From: Sycon ciliatum
Lineage: Eukaryota > Porifera > Calcarea > Leucosolenida > Sycettidae
Reading direction: 5' to 3'
NCBI RefSeq assembly: GCF_964019385.1
Contig: NC_088653.1
Location: 9,648,290 to 9,712,289 of the forward strand
DNA: 64,000 nt
How positions within the stretch are numbered: position 1 is the stretch's first letter; each line of letters begins with the position of its first letter. Below, piece after piece: positions 1-8,795 of the stretch. The notes under the pieces are model-generated. The model was not told the origin of the DNA. It saw only the letters and a list, made by a program, of their open reading frames with translations, and ran no database searches. The position numbers and the translations under genes were made by a program.

Positions 1-1
1 G

Positions 2-2203
2 GAACAAGGTGGACGATGGTACCAACATTTCGATGGCGTACTCAACATCCCTAGCACATTTGATCCATGTGCCATTGACGAAATAGACCAGCAGCCTATC
101 AACCAGAACATCGCTGGCAAGCCGGATGCAGCAGAGGTGGCGCGAGCTATTCGACAAGTCAGCAACGGCAAGGCCGCTGGCGCCTCAGCTATCCTGCCTG
201 AGTTGGTCAAAGCGGGTGGTGAGAGTTTCATGGAGGCACTGTTGGATCTGTTGCACCATGTCTGGGATGACGAGGCTGTTCCGCAGGAATGGGTAGACTG
301 CAACCTTGTGCCAATCCCAAAGAAAGGTAACCTCTCATTGTGTGATAATTGGCGTGGCATATCACTCCTGGATGTTGTTGGGAAAGTTGCTGCTCGAGTA
401 CTTCAGTCCAGATTACAGATTATTGCGGAGAATATTCTACCCGACTCCCAGTGCGGCTTTCGTAAGGGTCGATCTTGCACAGACATGGTGTTTGCAGTTC
501 GCCAAGTCCTGGAGAAGTTGTACGAACATCGCTGCCCGGGATACGTTGTCTTTGTTGATTTACGTAAGGCGTACGACTCAGTAAACCGTGAATGCATGTG
601 GCTGATTCTCGCGAAGGCAGGGGTCCCTAGTAACATCGTAAACATCATCAAGTCGTTTCACACCTCCATGTCGGCTACTCTCTCCATCGGGTCAACACCC
701 ATCCAACCCATTGCAGTGAAGAGTGGTTTGCGGCAGGGCTGTTGTATGGCACCAGTCTTATTCAACATATTCATGTGGGCTGTTTTCCAGAGATGGTCCA
801 GAGTGGTCGAGCATGTGCCTGGTATCGGCGTCCCGTTGGCATTCAATCCTGGGGGCTCGCTTTATTTCAAGAGAAAGCGTACTGACGATCAGACTACCAT
901 CAACGACTGCCAGTTCGCTGACGACTCTGCACTGTTTGCCACTACCCGTACTGCTGCTGCTCTTGCTCTGGATATGTTCATCGATGTCTCGTCTGCATTT
1001 GGTCTGACCGTCAATCTGGACAAGACCAAATTTATGGCGGTTGGCTATGGTATCACGGATGATGACCGACTTCCTCTTCCTGTGAAGAATGGCACATTGG
1101 AATGTGTGCGTGAGTTCCGATACCTGGGTGCTGTTATCCATGATTCTGGCCGATCTCACAAAGATGTATCGACCCGTGTTTTATCTGCCTCCCGTGCTTT
1201 TGGAGCGCTCCGTCATGCTGTCTTCAATGACCACAATCTCTCTCTGCGCACCAAGCGTCTGGTTTTCGAGGCCTGTGTTCTGTCCTTACTGCTCTATTGT
1301 GCGGAGACGTGGGTACCGCTGCAAAGTGATGTGCAACGGATCACGACCTTCTACTACCGGTCGCTTCTTTCCATCATGAGTGTTGCACAGCGGGATGTGT
1401 GGGACTTGAAGATAGCCAAGGACACCATTCTGAAAACATGGAATGCAGCAAACCCACTGGATATCCCCGACCGCCTCATGCAGAGAAGACTGGAATGGCT
1501 TGGGCACGTGGTACGCATGCCTGAGGAGCGGATGCCGCGGATGTTGTTGTTTGGCACATTGCTGCCACCACGCCCAGCGTGTGGCCCGCGGAAACGATGG
1601 CGAGACGCAATTAGGGTCGACCTGCGACGAATAAACATCGCCGACGAGTCATGGTTTGACACAGCGCAGGAACGATCTGAGTGGCGGCAAGCTTATCGAG
1701 CAATACAACCAGCTCAGAAACCGGCTCGGGAGATAGTCTGCGAGGTGTGCCGGCGTGCATTTGCTCGGCAGCAAGATATCGCCCGCCACAAGTGCATCAT
1801 GGAACGGCGTAAACCAGTCCAGCAGCAAGCCAACAGCCGCCAGTGCTCCCAGTGTCACCGATGGTTTCGGAGTGCGGGTGGCATTGTAGTCCATCGCTGT
1901 GTCCAGTCCAATTCTGCCCCGAATGTTGCCAATGCCACAAGCTCTTCACCTGTACGCCTATGTATTCGGAAACCGTGCGGTACCGCTCACTGTCCCATTT
2001 GTGAACGCTGCTGTAAGTCGATCCGGGGCTTTGCTATCCACAACTGCAACCGATCCACCAGGCGCCCAACTGCTGATGAAAGGGACAAGTTCCAATTGCA
2101 ATGTCAGAATTGCCGGAGGCGTTTCAAAAGGCGAAACGACTTATCCCGTCACCAACGCTCATGTCTCCTCTCGTCTCCGTCTCGCTCAACGAGAAACACG
2201 TGA
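2..2203 (+). CDS. LINE reverse transcriptase, 5' end outside window, C-terminal zinc fingers
   Basis: The frame is open from the window edge to the stop at 2201-2203, so the protein starts outside the window. It is a non-LTR retrotransposon polymerase that copies element RNA at a nicked chromosomal target. Visible motifs are FVDLRKAYDSV (catalytic motif A), GLRQGCCMAPVLFN (motif B) and QFADD (catalytic FADD, about 910-925). After the thumb comes RRLEWLGHVVRMPEERMPR, a segment typical of RTE/CR1-like LINE C-termini. The last 170 residues hold about four C-x2-C...H-x-C fingers: CEVC...HKC, CSQCH...HRC, CPICE...HNC and CQNCR...HQRSC. No stop interrupts the reading frame, so this copy may be fairly young. 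The endonuclease would lie to the left of the window. Clade assignment (RTE-like versus CR1-like) is uncertain. Confidence 0.9.
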   Translation, partial: EQGGRWYQHFDGVLNIPSTFDPCAIDEIDQQPINQNIAGKPDAAEVARAIRQVSNGKAAGASAILPELVKAGGESFMEALLDLLHHVWDDEAVPQEWVDCNLVPIPKKGNLSLCDNWRGISLLDVVGKVAARVLQSRLQIIAENILPDSQCGFRKGRSCTDMVFAVRQVLEKLYEHRCPGYVVFVDLRKAYDSVNRECMWLILAKAGVPSNIVNIIKSFHTSMSATLSIGSTPIQPIAVKSGLRQGCCMAPVLFNIFMWAVFQRWSRVVEHVPGIGVPLAFNPGGSLYFKRKRTDDQTTINDCQFADDSALFATTRTAAALALDMFIDVSSAFGLTVNLDKTKFMAVGYGITDDDRLPLPVKNGTLECVREFRYLGAVIHDSGRSHKDVSTRVLSASRAFGALRHAVFNDHNLSLRTKRLVFEACVLSLLLYCAETWVPLQSDVQRITTFYYRSLLSIMSVAQRDVWDLKIAKDTILKTWNAANPLDIPDRLMQRRLEWLGHVVRMPEERMPRMLLFGTLLPPRPACGPRKRWRDAIRVDLRRINIADESWFDTAQERSEWRQAYRAIQPAQKPAREIVCEVCRRAFARQQDIARHKCIMERRKPVQQQANSRQCSQCHRWFRSAGGIVVHRCVQSNSAPNVANATSSSPVRLCIRKPCGTAHCPICERCCKSIRGFAIHNCNRSTRRPTADERDKFQLQCQNCRRRFKRRNDLSRHQRSCLLSSPSRSTRNT

Positions 2204-2318
2204 CCTACATGGCAGTGTATACCAGGACCAGGACCAGGCGTGCAAGGGTGCGTGTGCATCAACATGTGTATGAATGTGGGTATGTGTGTACATGTCTTGT
2301 CTTTGCTGCTACTTCCAG

Positions 2319-2417
2319 GATGGTGCAACACCATTACATCAAGCAGCATTATATGGTCGGGTTTCCACAGTGGACTATCTTCTCACTTCTGGACATTCGT
2401 TGGAACCAAGGAATAAT
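2319..2417 (+). CDS. Host gene exon: ankyrin repeat (ankyrin-ROCO gene)
   Basis: This 99-nt exon is bounded by a pyrimidine-rich acceptor (acttccag) and the donor GTAAGT, both in phase 0. It encodes exactly one 33-residue ankyrin repeat, beginning DGATPLHQAALYGR and ending LEPRNN, with the canonical TPLH turn and LL..G helix pair. It joins in phase to the next ankyrin exon at 26733, about 24.3 kb downstream. Ankyrin repeats are protein-binding scaffolds. Here they appear to precede a Roc GTPase, as in DAPK1-like ROCO proteins. Upstream exons must lie beyond the left edge. Confidence 0.8.
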
Positions 2418-2717
2418 GTAAGTCAGATTATCCCTGATGCATGCTCGTTTTTATGAGCAGAAAGAAGAATTACGCAGTTGAATACTTTCTTGCGAGTAAA
2501 CTTCCGTGCCTTCTCTTCATGTTGTGACGTACCTTCTCCCGTACATTGTCTCCTTCCGCATCAACAAGGTAATATAGCGGCATGAGCAAATGAGAGCAAG
2601 AACAATGAATTATGTATAGGCATGATGTATATTGGTCACGTATTAATCATCGTTGTTTTTAGCTATTCTGCTTTGACCTGGTTTTATCACTACATTGCTG
2701 TACATAATTTATTTTGA
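2418..2717. other. Intron start, no gene seen
   Basis: AT-rich intronic sequence after the first ankyrin exon. I see no coding potential, tandem repeat or recognisable element before the foldback-type repeat begins near 2718. Confidence 0.6.
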
Positions 2718-2802
2718 AAAAGGAGAAGGACAAAATGTTCCGAGTTATGACTAACTGTCCACCAACGTAACCAGACCTTATACAGTCAATGAGTGCGACC
2801 AT
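2718..2802 (+). repeat. Left part of a dispersed foldback/MITE-type DNA element (family D)
   Basis: The sequence from aaaaaggagaaggacaaaat to the cagtcaatgagtgcgac motif matches the left ends of the copies at 11164-11371 and 57275-57853. It stops where the A-rich tail of the minus-strand LINE begins. The element resumes at about 10685 with ggcacaaaactgacaaggag, which follows this motif directly in the 57-kb copy. The two pieces are therefore one copy split by a later LINE insertion. No protein is encoded. Confidence 0.7.
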
Positions 2803-3710
2803 TTTTTATTTTATTTACAATGAACACAGCTCACAGGCAAAGACAAAAAGATTGCATAGTGGGAGCATAGCGATGGTAAGGCTTTTTGCCCTCAGCCAAC
2901 CTGAGGTCTCGACGTCATGGGGACATAAAACACACCAAAAAGAAAGAAGAAGAAACAATTGAAAGGAGTGACAGGTACATGATACGAAATGTTAGGAGGA
3001 GAGACAGGACGTTTCAAGGAGGAAAAGATCACACAGCCAGTGTTAGGTGGAGAATGAGAGAAAAGAAGAACAGTTGTTATTGGGAGGAGTATTTGGAGCA
3101 GAATATAAAAGTCATGGGCTGAGGCAGATGTGATGCTGATACTCAGAGATGGTCATGTGCCCACGACCAGTCGTTGGTCTTCAAAGAATGGTTGGCTGCA
3201 ACCTTTTAATGTTGCAAGTTCTTGGTGCAGAATGGACCAGAGAAGACTCCGGCGGGCAGCTGGTTCCAGACGGGGACAACTGTGTGAGGGTAGGCTCGGC
3301 ACAGGTTGTTTCGGGAACGGACTGGAAGTTCATTTGCCAGTTGGTGTGCATGGGCATAACATCTCTAAATCGTACTACAGGTGGAGTGGACTGTTTGATG
3401 TTGGGGTTGCTGGGGTGGCAGCATCCTCTGTAGAAGGGGATGTGCATCTGGACAATCCATCTTGTACAGGAGGCAAAGTGCTGCAACCATCCGACGAAGA
3501 GCAAGACTCGGTAGCCAAAACATTGGGGCGATGGTTTGGATGGCTCGGGCTTGCACACGGTCGAGTCTAGGAAGATGGGATGAGGCTGCTAATATCCAGC
3601 CGATGGAGCAGTACTTCATCACTGGGCGCACAAAGGCATTGTAGGCCTGGATGCGACCGGGCACGTCTAAAAGGTGGAAAGCATAACACAAAGCGCCAAG
3701 TCGCTGTGTT
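2803..3710 (-). mobile_element. LINE B, 3' part (RT C-terminus and 3' UTR), CR1/Jockey-like
   Basis: The minus strand reads RIQAYNAFVRPVMKYCSIGW, then LLYKMDCPDAHPLLQRMLPP, the thumb and C-terminal region of a CR1/Jockey-type reverse transcriptase. It passes through more than one frame before a 3' UTR and an A/T-rich tail near 2803. The piece continues at 8796 on the other side of a Gypsy insertion. The same 3' end occurs on the plus strand at 11529-12425, including the shared UTR motif around gtctcgacgtcat. The copy is degenerate, with frameshifts, and cannot encode a working enzyme. Confidence 0.75.
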
Positions 3711-3893
3711 TGTAACAGTTTTCCCCTGTTCTCTATAACTTTACACTCCCTCGCACCTCGTGCGTCTTACGCCTGTCTATTAGCACCTTCATTGGCGCCA
3801 TTGCCACATGTATACTATCACATTTTGCATATAACTGGTCGAGGCACGCTCAACCAGGGCTCTTACTCTTCAAGTTTGATTAAACCTGTTACA
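3711..3893 (+). repeat. 5' LTR of Gypsy element
   Basis: 183 bp, bounded by a TGTAACAG...CTGTTACA short inverted repeat. It is identical by eye to 8608-8790. Confidence 0.95.
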
Positions 3894-3894
3894 T

Positions 3895-3912
3895 TGGTAG
3901 CAGAGGATGGTT
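3895..3912 (+). promoter_or_regulatory. Primer-binding site, initiator tRNA-Met type
   Basis: TGGTAGCAGAGGATGGTT, 1 nt inside the 5' LTR, is complementary to the 3' end of animal initiator tRNA-Met (known from that tRNA family). This is the usual start site for minus-strand DNA synthesis in many Gypsy elements. Confidence 0.8.
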
Positions 3913-4746
3913 ACTACTCTGCTTTTGGCAGGTGTTCTGGTCGCTCTGCTTACGCTCCTCGTACTCGTCGTTCGGCTGATAAACGATATCAAGACCGCTC
4001 AGCGCGTTAGCCAAGGACACCGAACGATACATCCGAACTCGGAACCGTGGGAGCCAACACCCCGCCTTACGAAAGAGCCGCCTGTGTTTGGAGGAGATTC
4101 CGCTACATTCAAAGAATGGACGTTTGCAATGGACATGGCCCTACGGTCGTTGGCACTCCCAAATGCGGCACAGAGGGTCGACTACGCGGCAGGATTTTTG
4201 ACTGGAAACGCTCGTCTTTGGTTGATAGCGGCATTGGAAGCTAACCAAGTGTTTTCCGACTGGCCTGCTCTGAAAGCGGCACTTGGCGATGTGTACGGAC
4301 CACGGCACAACGAGGAAACATCGCGTATGGGACTAATTTCCGCAGCGCAGCGCGGGTCGCTGGACGCATACATTGCTGCTTTCACTCGCCTCAGCCTGCA
4401 AGTGCCGGAAATCGACCACCACACCAGAGCGCTGCTGTTCGTCAGGGGTCTAGTGCCGCACATCCAGCGACAGGTCATGCGTGAGCATCCACGTACCCTG
4501 GAGCAAGCTGTCATGGCAGCAAACACCGTGGAGCAGTCGTCAGGGCCACCGGCGTCGGGGCCACCAGCCAGTAGAGAGTCGCGTTCCGTGCCCAGCTTCC
4601 GTGGTCAGGGCCTCCGCAAGCTGACGGACCAAGAGCGTGTCCAACTGCGAGCAATGGGACACTGCTTTGCTTGCAGGAAGCCAGGCCACCTCGCTAAAGA
4701 CTGTACTGAGGGTGGACAGCGCTACCCAAACGCTGGTCGCCAGTAA
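3907..4746 (+). CDS. gag: Gypsy gag-like protein
   Basis: A 279-residue ORF. The middle has the retrotransposon gag capsid pattern, including the FKEWTFAMDMAL and ARLWLIAALEAN segments. The C-terminus has a zinc knuckle, CFACRKPGHLAKDC (C-x2-C-x4-H-x4-C), which binds element RNA. The first ATG overlaps the primer-binding site, so translation may begin at a later ATG. The pol frame follows within a few nucleotides in another frame, an arrangement often bridged in this family by frameshifting or re-initiation. Confidence 0.9.
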   Translation: MVTTLLLAGVLVALLTLLVLVVRLINDIKTAQRVSQGHRTIHPNSEPWEPTPRLTKEPPVFGGDSATFKEWTFAMDMALRSLALPNAAQRVDYAAGFLTGNARLWLIAALEANQVFSDWPALKAALGDVYGPRHNEETSRMGLISAAQRGSLDAYIAAFTRLSLQVPEIDHHTRALLFVRGLVPHIQRQVMREHPRTLEQAVMAANTVEQSSGPPASGPPASRESRSVPSFRGQGLRKLTDQERVQLRAMGHCFACRKPGHLAKDCTEGGQRYPNAGRQ

Positions 4747-4754
4747 GAAAGGGG

Positions 4755-7700
4755 GTGCGCTTACTGGCGACGACCCAAGCGCCCACGCCGGTACCAGTCG
4801 CTAACCGGTTCGGAGCTCTGGAGGTTGAAGACGTTGCTCTCCAGGAACCTACGGAGCCGGAGACACCCATAGCTGTAGGAAATTGTCCCGTTGCAGAAAG
4901 GTGTCATGTCAGCAACGTCAGCGTCGGCAATGAACCTGAACACGACCTACTGCGCATACAGGGAAAGATCGGCGGTCGCCGTGCAGTGATGCTGATAGAT
5001 TCCGGTTCGACGCATGACTTCATTGCAGACAGTTTTGTTCGAAAGCATCATCTTGACACGGATGCAAGCTCAGCAGTGCTGAGCGTAACATTGGCGGACG
5101 GCTCGACCAGCGAGGTCCCGCAGATTTCCACACGCACGCTAAGGGTGACAGTCGGGGGCTTCAGTGAGGAACAGCACTTTACTGTGTATCCCCTGACTCG
5201 CTACGACGCTATTCTTGGCAAGCCGTGGCTTACAAGGAACAACCCCAGCATCAACTTCCGTACGAACGAAGTTCAGTTGGACGGTGAGCCCTTTGTTGCC
5301 AAATTGCCTTCAGCTAACCCGCCGACAGCCGACCGGCCATCTGTGGAAAGCATGTTTATCAGTGGCCGACAAGCTCGTCATGCCCTGAGGAGTGGAGCCG
5401 AGGGGTTTCTTGCATGGGTCACTGCTGCAAACGAGGAGAATCGTTCCGGGCCACAACTCCAGGAATCAGAGCAACAAGACATCCAGAACCTGCTCAAGAG
5501 GTACCAGGATTTATTTCCAGACGAGCTGCCGAATGAGCTTCCACCGAAGAGACCAGTCGACCATGAAATCCAGATAGAAGATGGAGCCAGACCACCGTCT
5601 CGACCCGCCTACCGCCTGCCGAAACCAGAGATGGACGAGCTCCAGTCACAGCTATCAGAATTACTTGAGAAGGGATTCATTGAGCCAAGTAAGTCGCCAT
5701 ACGGTGCACCTGTGTTTTTTGTGAAAAAGTCGGATGGTACTCTGAGAATGGTGTGCGATTGGCGAGAATTGAATAGAATTACGATCAAAAACAAAGCTTG
5801 TCTTCCTAATATTGATGACTTATTCGACACGATCCAGGGCAGTGCATATTTCTCCAAGTTGGACTTGCGGTCAGGCTACAATCAAATCAGAATTCAAGAC
5901 TCGGATGTTTCTAAGACGGCCATTAATACGCCGTTCGGCCACTTCCAATTTAGAGTCATGGGATTCGGGCTGACTAATGCCCCGGCCACCTTTCAGTCTC
6001 TCATGAACTCTATTCTGCAACCGCATCTCCGAAAATTCGTTGTAGTATTCTTGGATGACATTCTAGTTTTCAGCAAGACCTGGGAAGATCATCAGCATCA
6101 TCTTCAAACAGTTCTAGAAACACTTAGAAATAGTGAGCTGTATTGCAAACAGTCTAAATGCGAATTCGGCGTGAGAGAAGTTCTCTTCTTGGGGCATAAA
6201 ATCAACGGCACATCAATTTCCCCTGATCCCAAGAAGATAAGTGCTGTGGAAACATGGCCAACTCCGTCGTCAGTAACTGATGTGAGGAAGTTTCTTGGCT
6301 TTGCAAACTATTTCCGAAGGTTCATAGATCGACACTCGACCATCTCTCGTCCATTAGAAGAAATCACCGGAAAAAATTCACGCTTTGAATGGAGCGCTGC
6401 TAGACAGAAGGCATTCGAGTCTCTAAAATCAGCATTACTCGAGGCGCCAGTGTTGCAACTGGCCGATGTTGAGAAAAGCTTCATGGTAGAAACTGACGCA
6501 AGTGACTTTGCCGTGGCGGGTGTGCTCCTGCAGCAGGGAGAAGATATGGATTTGCATCCCGTAGCCTATTGTAGTCGGAAACTGTCAGCTGCAGAACGCA
6601 ACTATACTGCGGCCGAGAGGGAAACGTTGGCTGTGGTATTTGCATTAAAGTGCTGGAGAATCTATCTATTCCGCCACTTTGACCTGATGACTGATAATAT
6701 GGGTGTTGTCTATTTACGAACCAAACCGACTCTCACCAAGCGTGAGGCAAGATGGGTAGAGTTTTTAGCTGACTATGACTTTACGGTCTTTCACAAACCA
6801 GGAAAGAAAAACATTGCCGACCCGCTTTCACGCCGTCCAGATCTGTTCAGTGATTCTGAAATAGGCGGGTCATCCTATCCTCCTAACATTCAGTTGAATG
6901 CCATAGAGCATACCCTAGAGATTAATCCAGACTTAGCGCAGTTAATTGTCAACGGTTACAAGTGCGACAAGGATCTTGCTCCCATTATCAGGAGACTGAA
7001 AAATTCAAGCCATGACAATCTGCACGACCGTTACCTTCTAAATGAAACACCCGGTTATCTTTATCTCAGATCTTCACCACAGAACAGGTTATGCATTCCA
7101 AAGAGTAGCAAACTCCGACTCGCCCTGCTTCAAGAATACCATGACTGTGTGACTGCGGGGCATCCCGGTCGAGATCGCACCTATTTCAGACTCTCTAGAT
7201 ATTTCTATTGGCCCAGAATGGGACTGGATGTAAAGGCGTTTGTCAAGTCATGTGACGTCTGCCAACGAGTTAAAGGCGGCCAGCTAAAAACTGGTCTGTT
7301 GCAGAATTTACCAGTGCCCAGTCAGCCGTGGGCAGATATCTCGATGGATTTTATCATGGGTTTGCCTAGGACCGATACAGGTCATGATGCTATATATGTA
7401 TTTGTAGACCGCTTGACAAAGTGTGTACATTTAGCACCTACTTCCTCTACTATTGACGCTAAAGGAAGTGCTGATCTGTATATTCAACATGTATTTCGAC
7501 TTCATGGTTTGAGTTCTAGTATTGTATGTGATCGTGATCCAAGATTTACGGCAGCATTTTTTCAGGAATTGTTTGATCGCTTAGGAACGAAACTAGCATT
7601 TAGTACTGCCAATCACCCTCAGACAGATGGCCTAACTGAACGAGTAAACAGAATAGTAGAGGATGTGCTGAGGGCTTTTGTAAATCATAAACAAGATAAC

Positions 7701-8408
7701 TGGGATATGCTCCTACCTCTCTGTGAGTTTTCTATCAACAGCGCTACTCAATCATCTACAGGAAACACACCGTTCTTCTTAAATTACGGTCTAAATCCCA
7801 GAGCGCCACCCGACTTCCTCAACCCTATTCAGGGAGGCAGAGATTCAGCTGATTGGTTGCAAGCAAGACAAGACGCGGTCAAGATCTCACAAGATGCGCT
7901 AGTGGCAGCTCAAGCTCGTCAGGCCTTCTATGCAGATCGGACAAGGGTCGAGGGAAAGCTGAAGGTGGGAGATTTGGTAATGGTCTACCGGGATTTCCTC
8001 CTGACTCCTGAAGCTCGGGACCGACCATCCCATAAATTACGCCCCAAGTGGTTTGGCCCCTTTCCTATAACCCATGTGGTCGGCCCGAATGCCTACAAGC
8101 TCAAGTTGCCTCATACCAGCCGCTGTCACCCGGTATTTAATGTGTCGGCACTCCGTGCCTACGAGAAGAACGCTATTCCTAATAGGAGACAGCCTACGCC
8201 TCCGCCTATCACGGACCTTGATGGTCATGCCCGCTATGTGGTGGAGAACATTCTCAGTCACCGCCGTCGGCAGAATCAGCTTCAGTACCTAGTCAAGTGG
8301 CAAGGCTACTCTGATGCCACTTGGGAGCCTGAACATTATTTGTTGGATGAATCTGGTAATGACATTGTTCCACTTCAGAAGTACAAAACCTTGGCTTCTG
8401 CCCGCTGA
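4755..8408 (+). CDS. pol: Gypsy pol polyprotein: protease, RT, RNase H, integrase, chromodomain
   Basis: About 1217 residues. Domains in order: aspartic protease (LIDSGSTHDF near residue 80), reverse transcriptase (YFSKLDLRSGYNQIRI; VVFLDDILVFS), RNase H (VETDASDFAVAGVL), integrase with an HHCC finger (H...H...CDVCQ) and a DDE core (SMDFIMGLPRT; CDRDPRFTA; NHPQTDGLTERVNR), and a C-terminal chromodomain (YLVKWQGYSDATWEPEHYL). The chromodomain places it among the chromoviruses, whose integrase tail is thought to steer insertion to marked chromatin. The reported first codon is GTG, so the start is nominal and depends on how pol is expressed from gag. Confidence 0.95.
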   Translation: MRLLATTQAPTPVPVANRFGALEVEDVALQEPTEPETPIAVGNCPVAERCHVSNVSVGNEPEHDLLRIQGKIGGRRAVMLIDSGSTHDFIADSFVRKHHLDTDASSAVLSVTLADGSTSEVPQISTRTLRVTVGGFSEEQHFTVYPLTRYDAILGKPWLTRNNPSINFRTNEVQLDGEPFVAKLPSANPPTADRPSVESMFISGRQARHALRSGAEGFLAWVTAANEENRSGPQLQESEQQDIQNLLKRYQDLFPDELPNELPPKRPVDHEIQIEDGARPPSRPAYRLPKPEMDELQSQLSELLEKGFIEPSKSPYGAPVFFVKKSDGTLRMVCDWRELNRITIKNKACLPNIDDLFDTIQGSAYFSKLDLRSGYNQIRIQDSDVSKTAINTPFGHFQFRVMGFGLTNAPATFQSLMNSILQPHLRKFVVVFLDDILVFSKTWEDHQHHLQTVLETLRNSELYCKQSKCEFGVREVLFLGHKINGTSISPDPKKISAVETWPTPSSVTDVRKFLGFANYFRRFIDRHSTISRPLEEITGKNSRFEWSAARQKAFESLKSALLEAPVLQLADVEKSFMVETDASDFAVAGVLLQQGEDMDLHPVAYCSRKLSAAERNYTAAERETLAVVFALKCWRIYLFRHFDLMTDNMGVVYLRTKPTLTKREARWVEFLADYDFTVFHKPGKKNIADPLSRRPDLFSDSEIGGSSYPPNIQLNAIEHTLEINPDLAQLIVNGYKCDKDLAPIIRRLKNSSHDNLHDRYLLNETPGYLYLRSSPQNRLCIPKSSKLRLALLQEYHDCVTAGHPGRDRTYFRLSRYFYWPRMGLDVKAFVKSCDVCQRVKGGQLKTGLLQNLPVPSQPWADISMDFIMGLPRTDTGHDAIYVFVDRLTKCVHLAPTSSTIDAKGSADLYIQHVFRLHGLSSSIVCDRDPRFTAAFFQELFDRLGTKLAFSTANHPQTDGLTERVNRIVEDVLRAFVNHKQDNWDMLLPLCEFSINSATQSSTGNTPFFLNYGLNPRAPPDFLNPIQGGRDSADWLQARQDAVKISQDALVAAQARQAFYADRTRVEGKLKVGDLVMVYRDFLLTPEARDRPSHKLRPKWFGPFPITHVVGPNAYKLKLPHTSRCHPVFNVSALRAYEKNAIPNRRQPTPPPITDLDGHARYVVENILSHRRRQNQLQYLVKWQGYSDATWEPEHYLLDESGNDIVPLQKYKTLASAR

Positions 8409-8607
8409 GTTTTGCAGTTGAACTTCTAGTTTCACCTTACACATTTGTTGAGCTTATTACACTTTATTTGCATGGAGTTTCAGTCGTCTTATTGTGTTAC
8501 TTCAGTGCGAAGCCTTTTTTCGTCTCGCACGTGTTTGCGCTTATTGTACTCTATTCCACTTGAGCATTTGGGTTATAAGCTCCTTCCTCTCCATAGGAGG
8601 GGGATGA

Positions 8608-8790
8608 TGTAACAGTTTTCCCCTGTTCTCTATAACTTTACACTCCCTCGCACCTCGTGCGTCTTACGCCTGTCTATTAGCACCTTCATTGGCGCCATTG
8701 CCACATGTATACTATCACATTTTGCATATAACTGGTCGAGGCACGCTCAACCAGGGCTCTTACTCTTCAAGTTTGATTAAACCTGTTACA
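8608..8790 (+). repeat. 3' LTR of Gypsy element
   Basis: Matches 3711-3893 with no difference seen. It is preceded by the purine-rich tract around 8592-8605 and followed by the target duplicate GTGTT. Confidence 0.95.
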
Positions 8791-8795
8791 GTGTT

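Larger units (their letters stand above)
3711..8790 (+). mobile_element. Ty3/Gypsy chromovirus LTR retrotransposon, looks whole and young
   Basis: The element has identical 183-bp LTRs (3711-3893 and 8608-8790) starting TGTAACAG and ending GTTACA, flanked by a 5-bp target duplication GTGTT (3706-3710 and 8791-8795). A primer-binding site matching initiator tRNA-Met lies just inside the left LTR, and a purine-rich tract lies just before the right one. Two long ORFs give gag and pol, the latter with a C-terminal chromodomain. LTR identity implies a very recent insertion. It sits inside a degenerate LINE, which is older. I see no obvious break. Confidence 0.95.
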
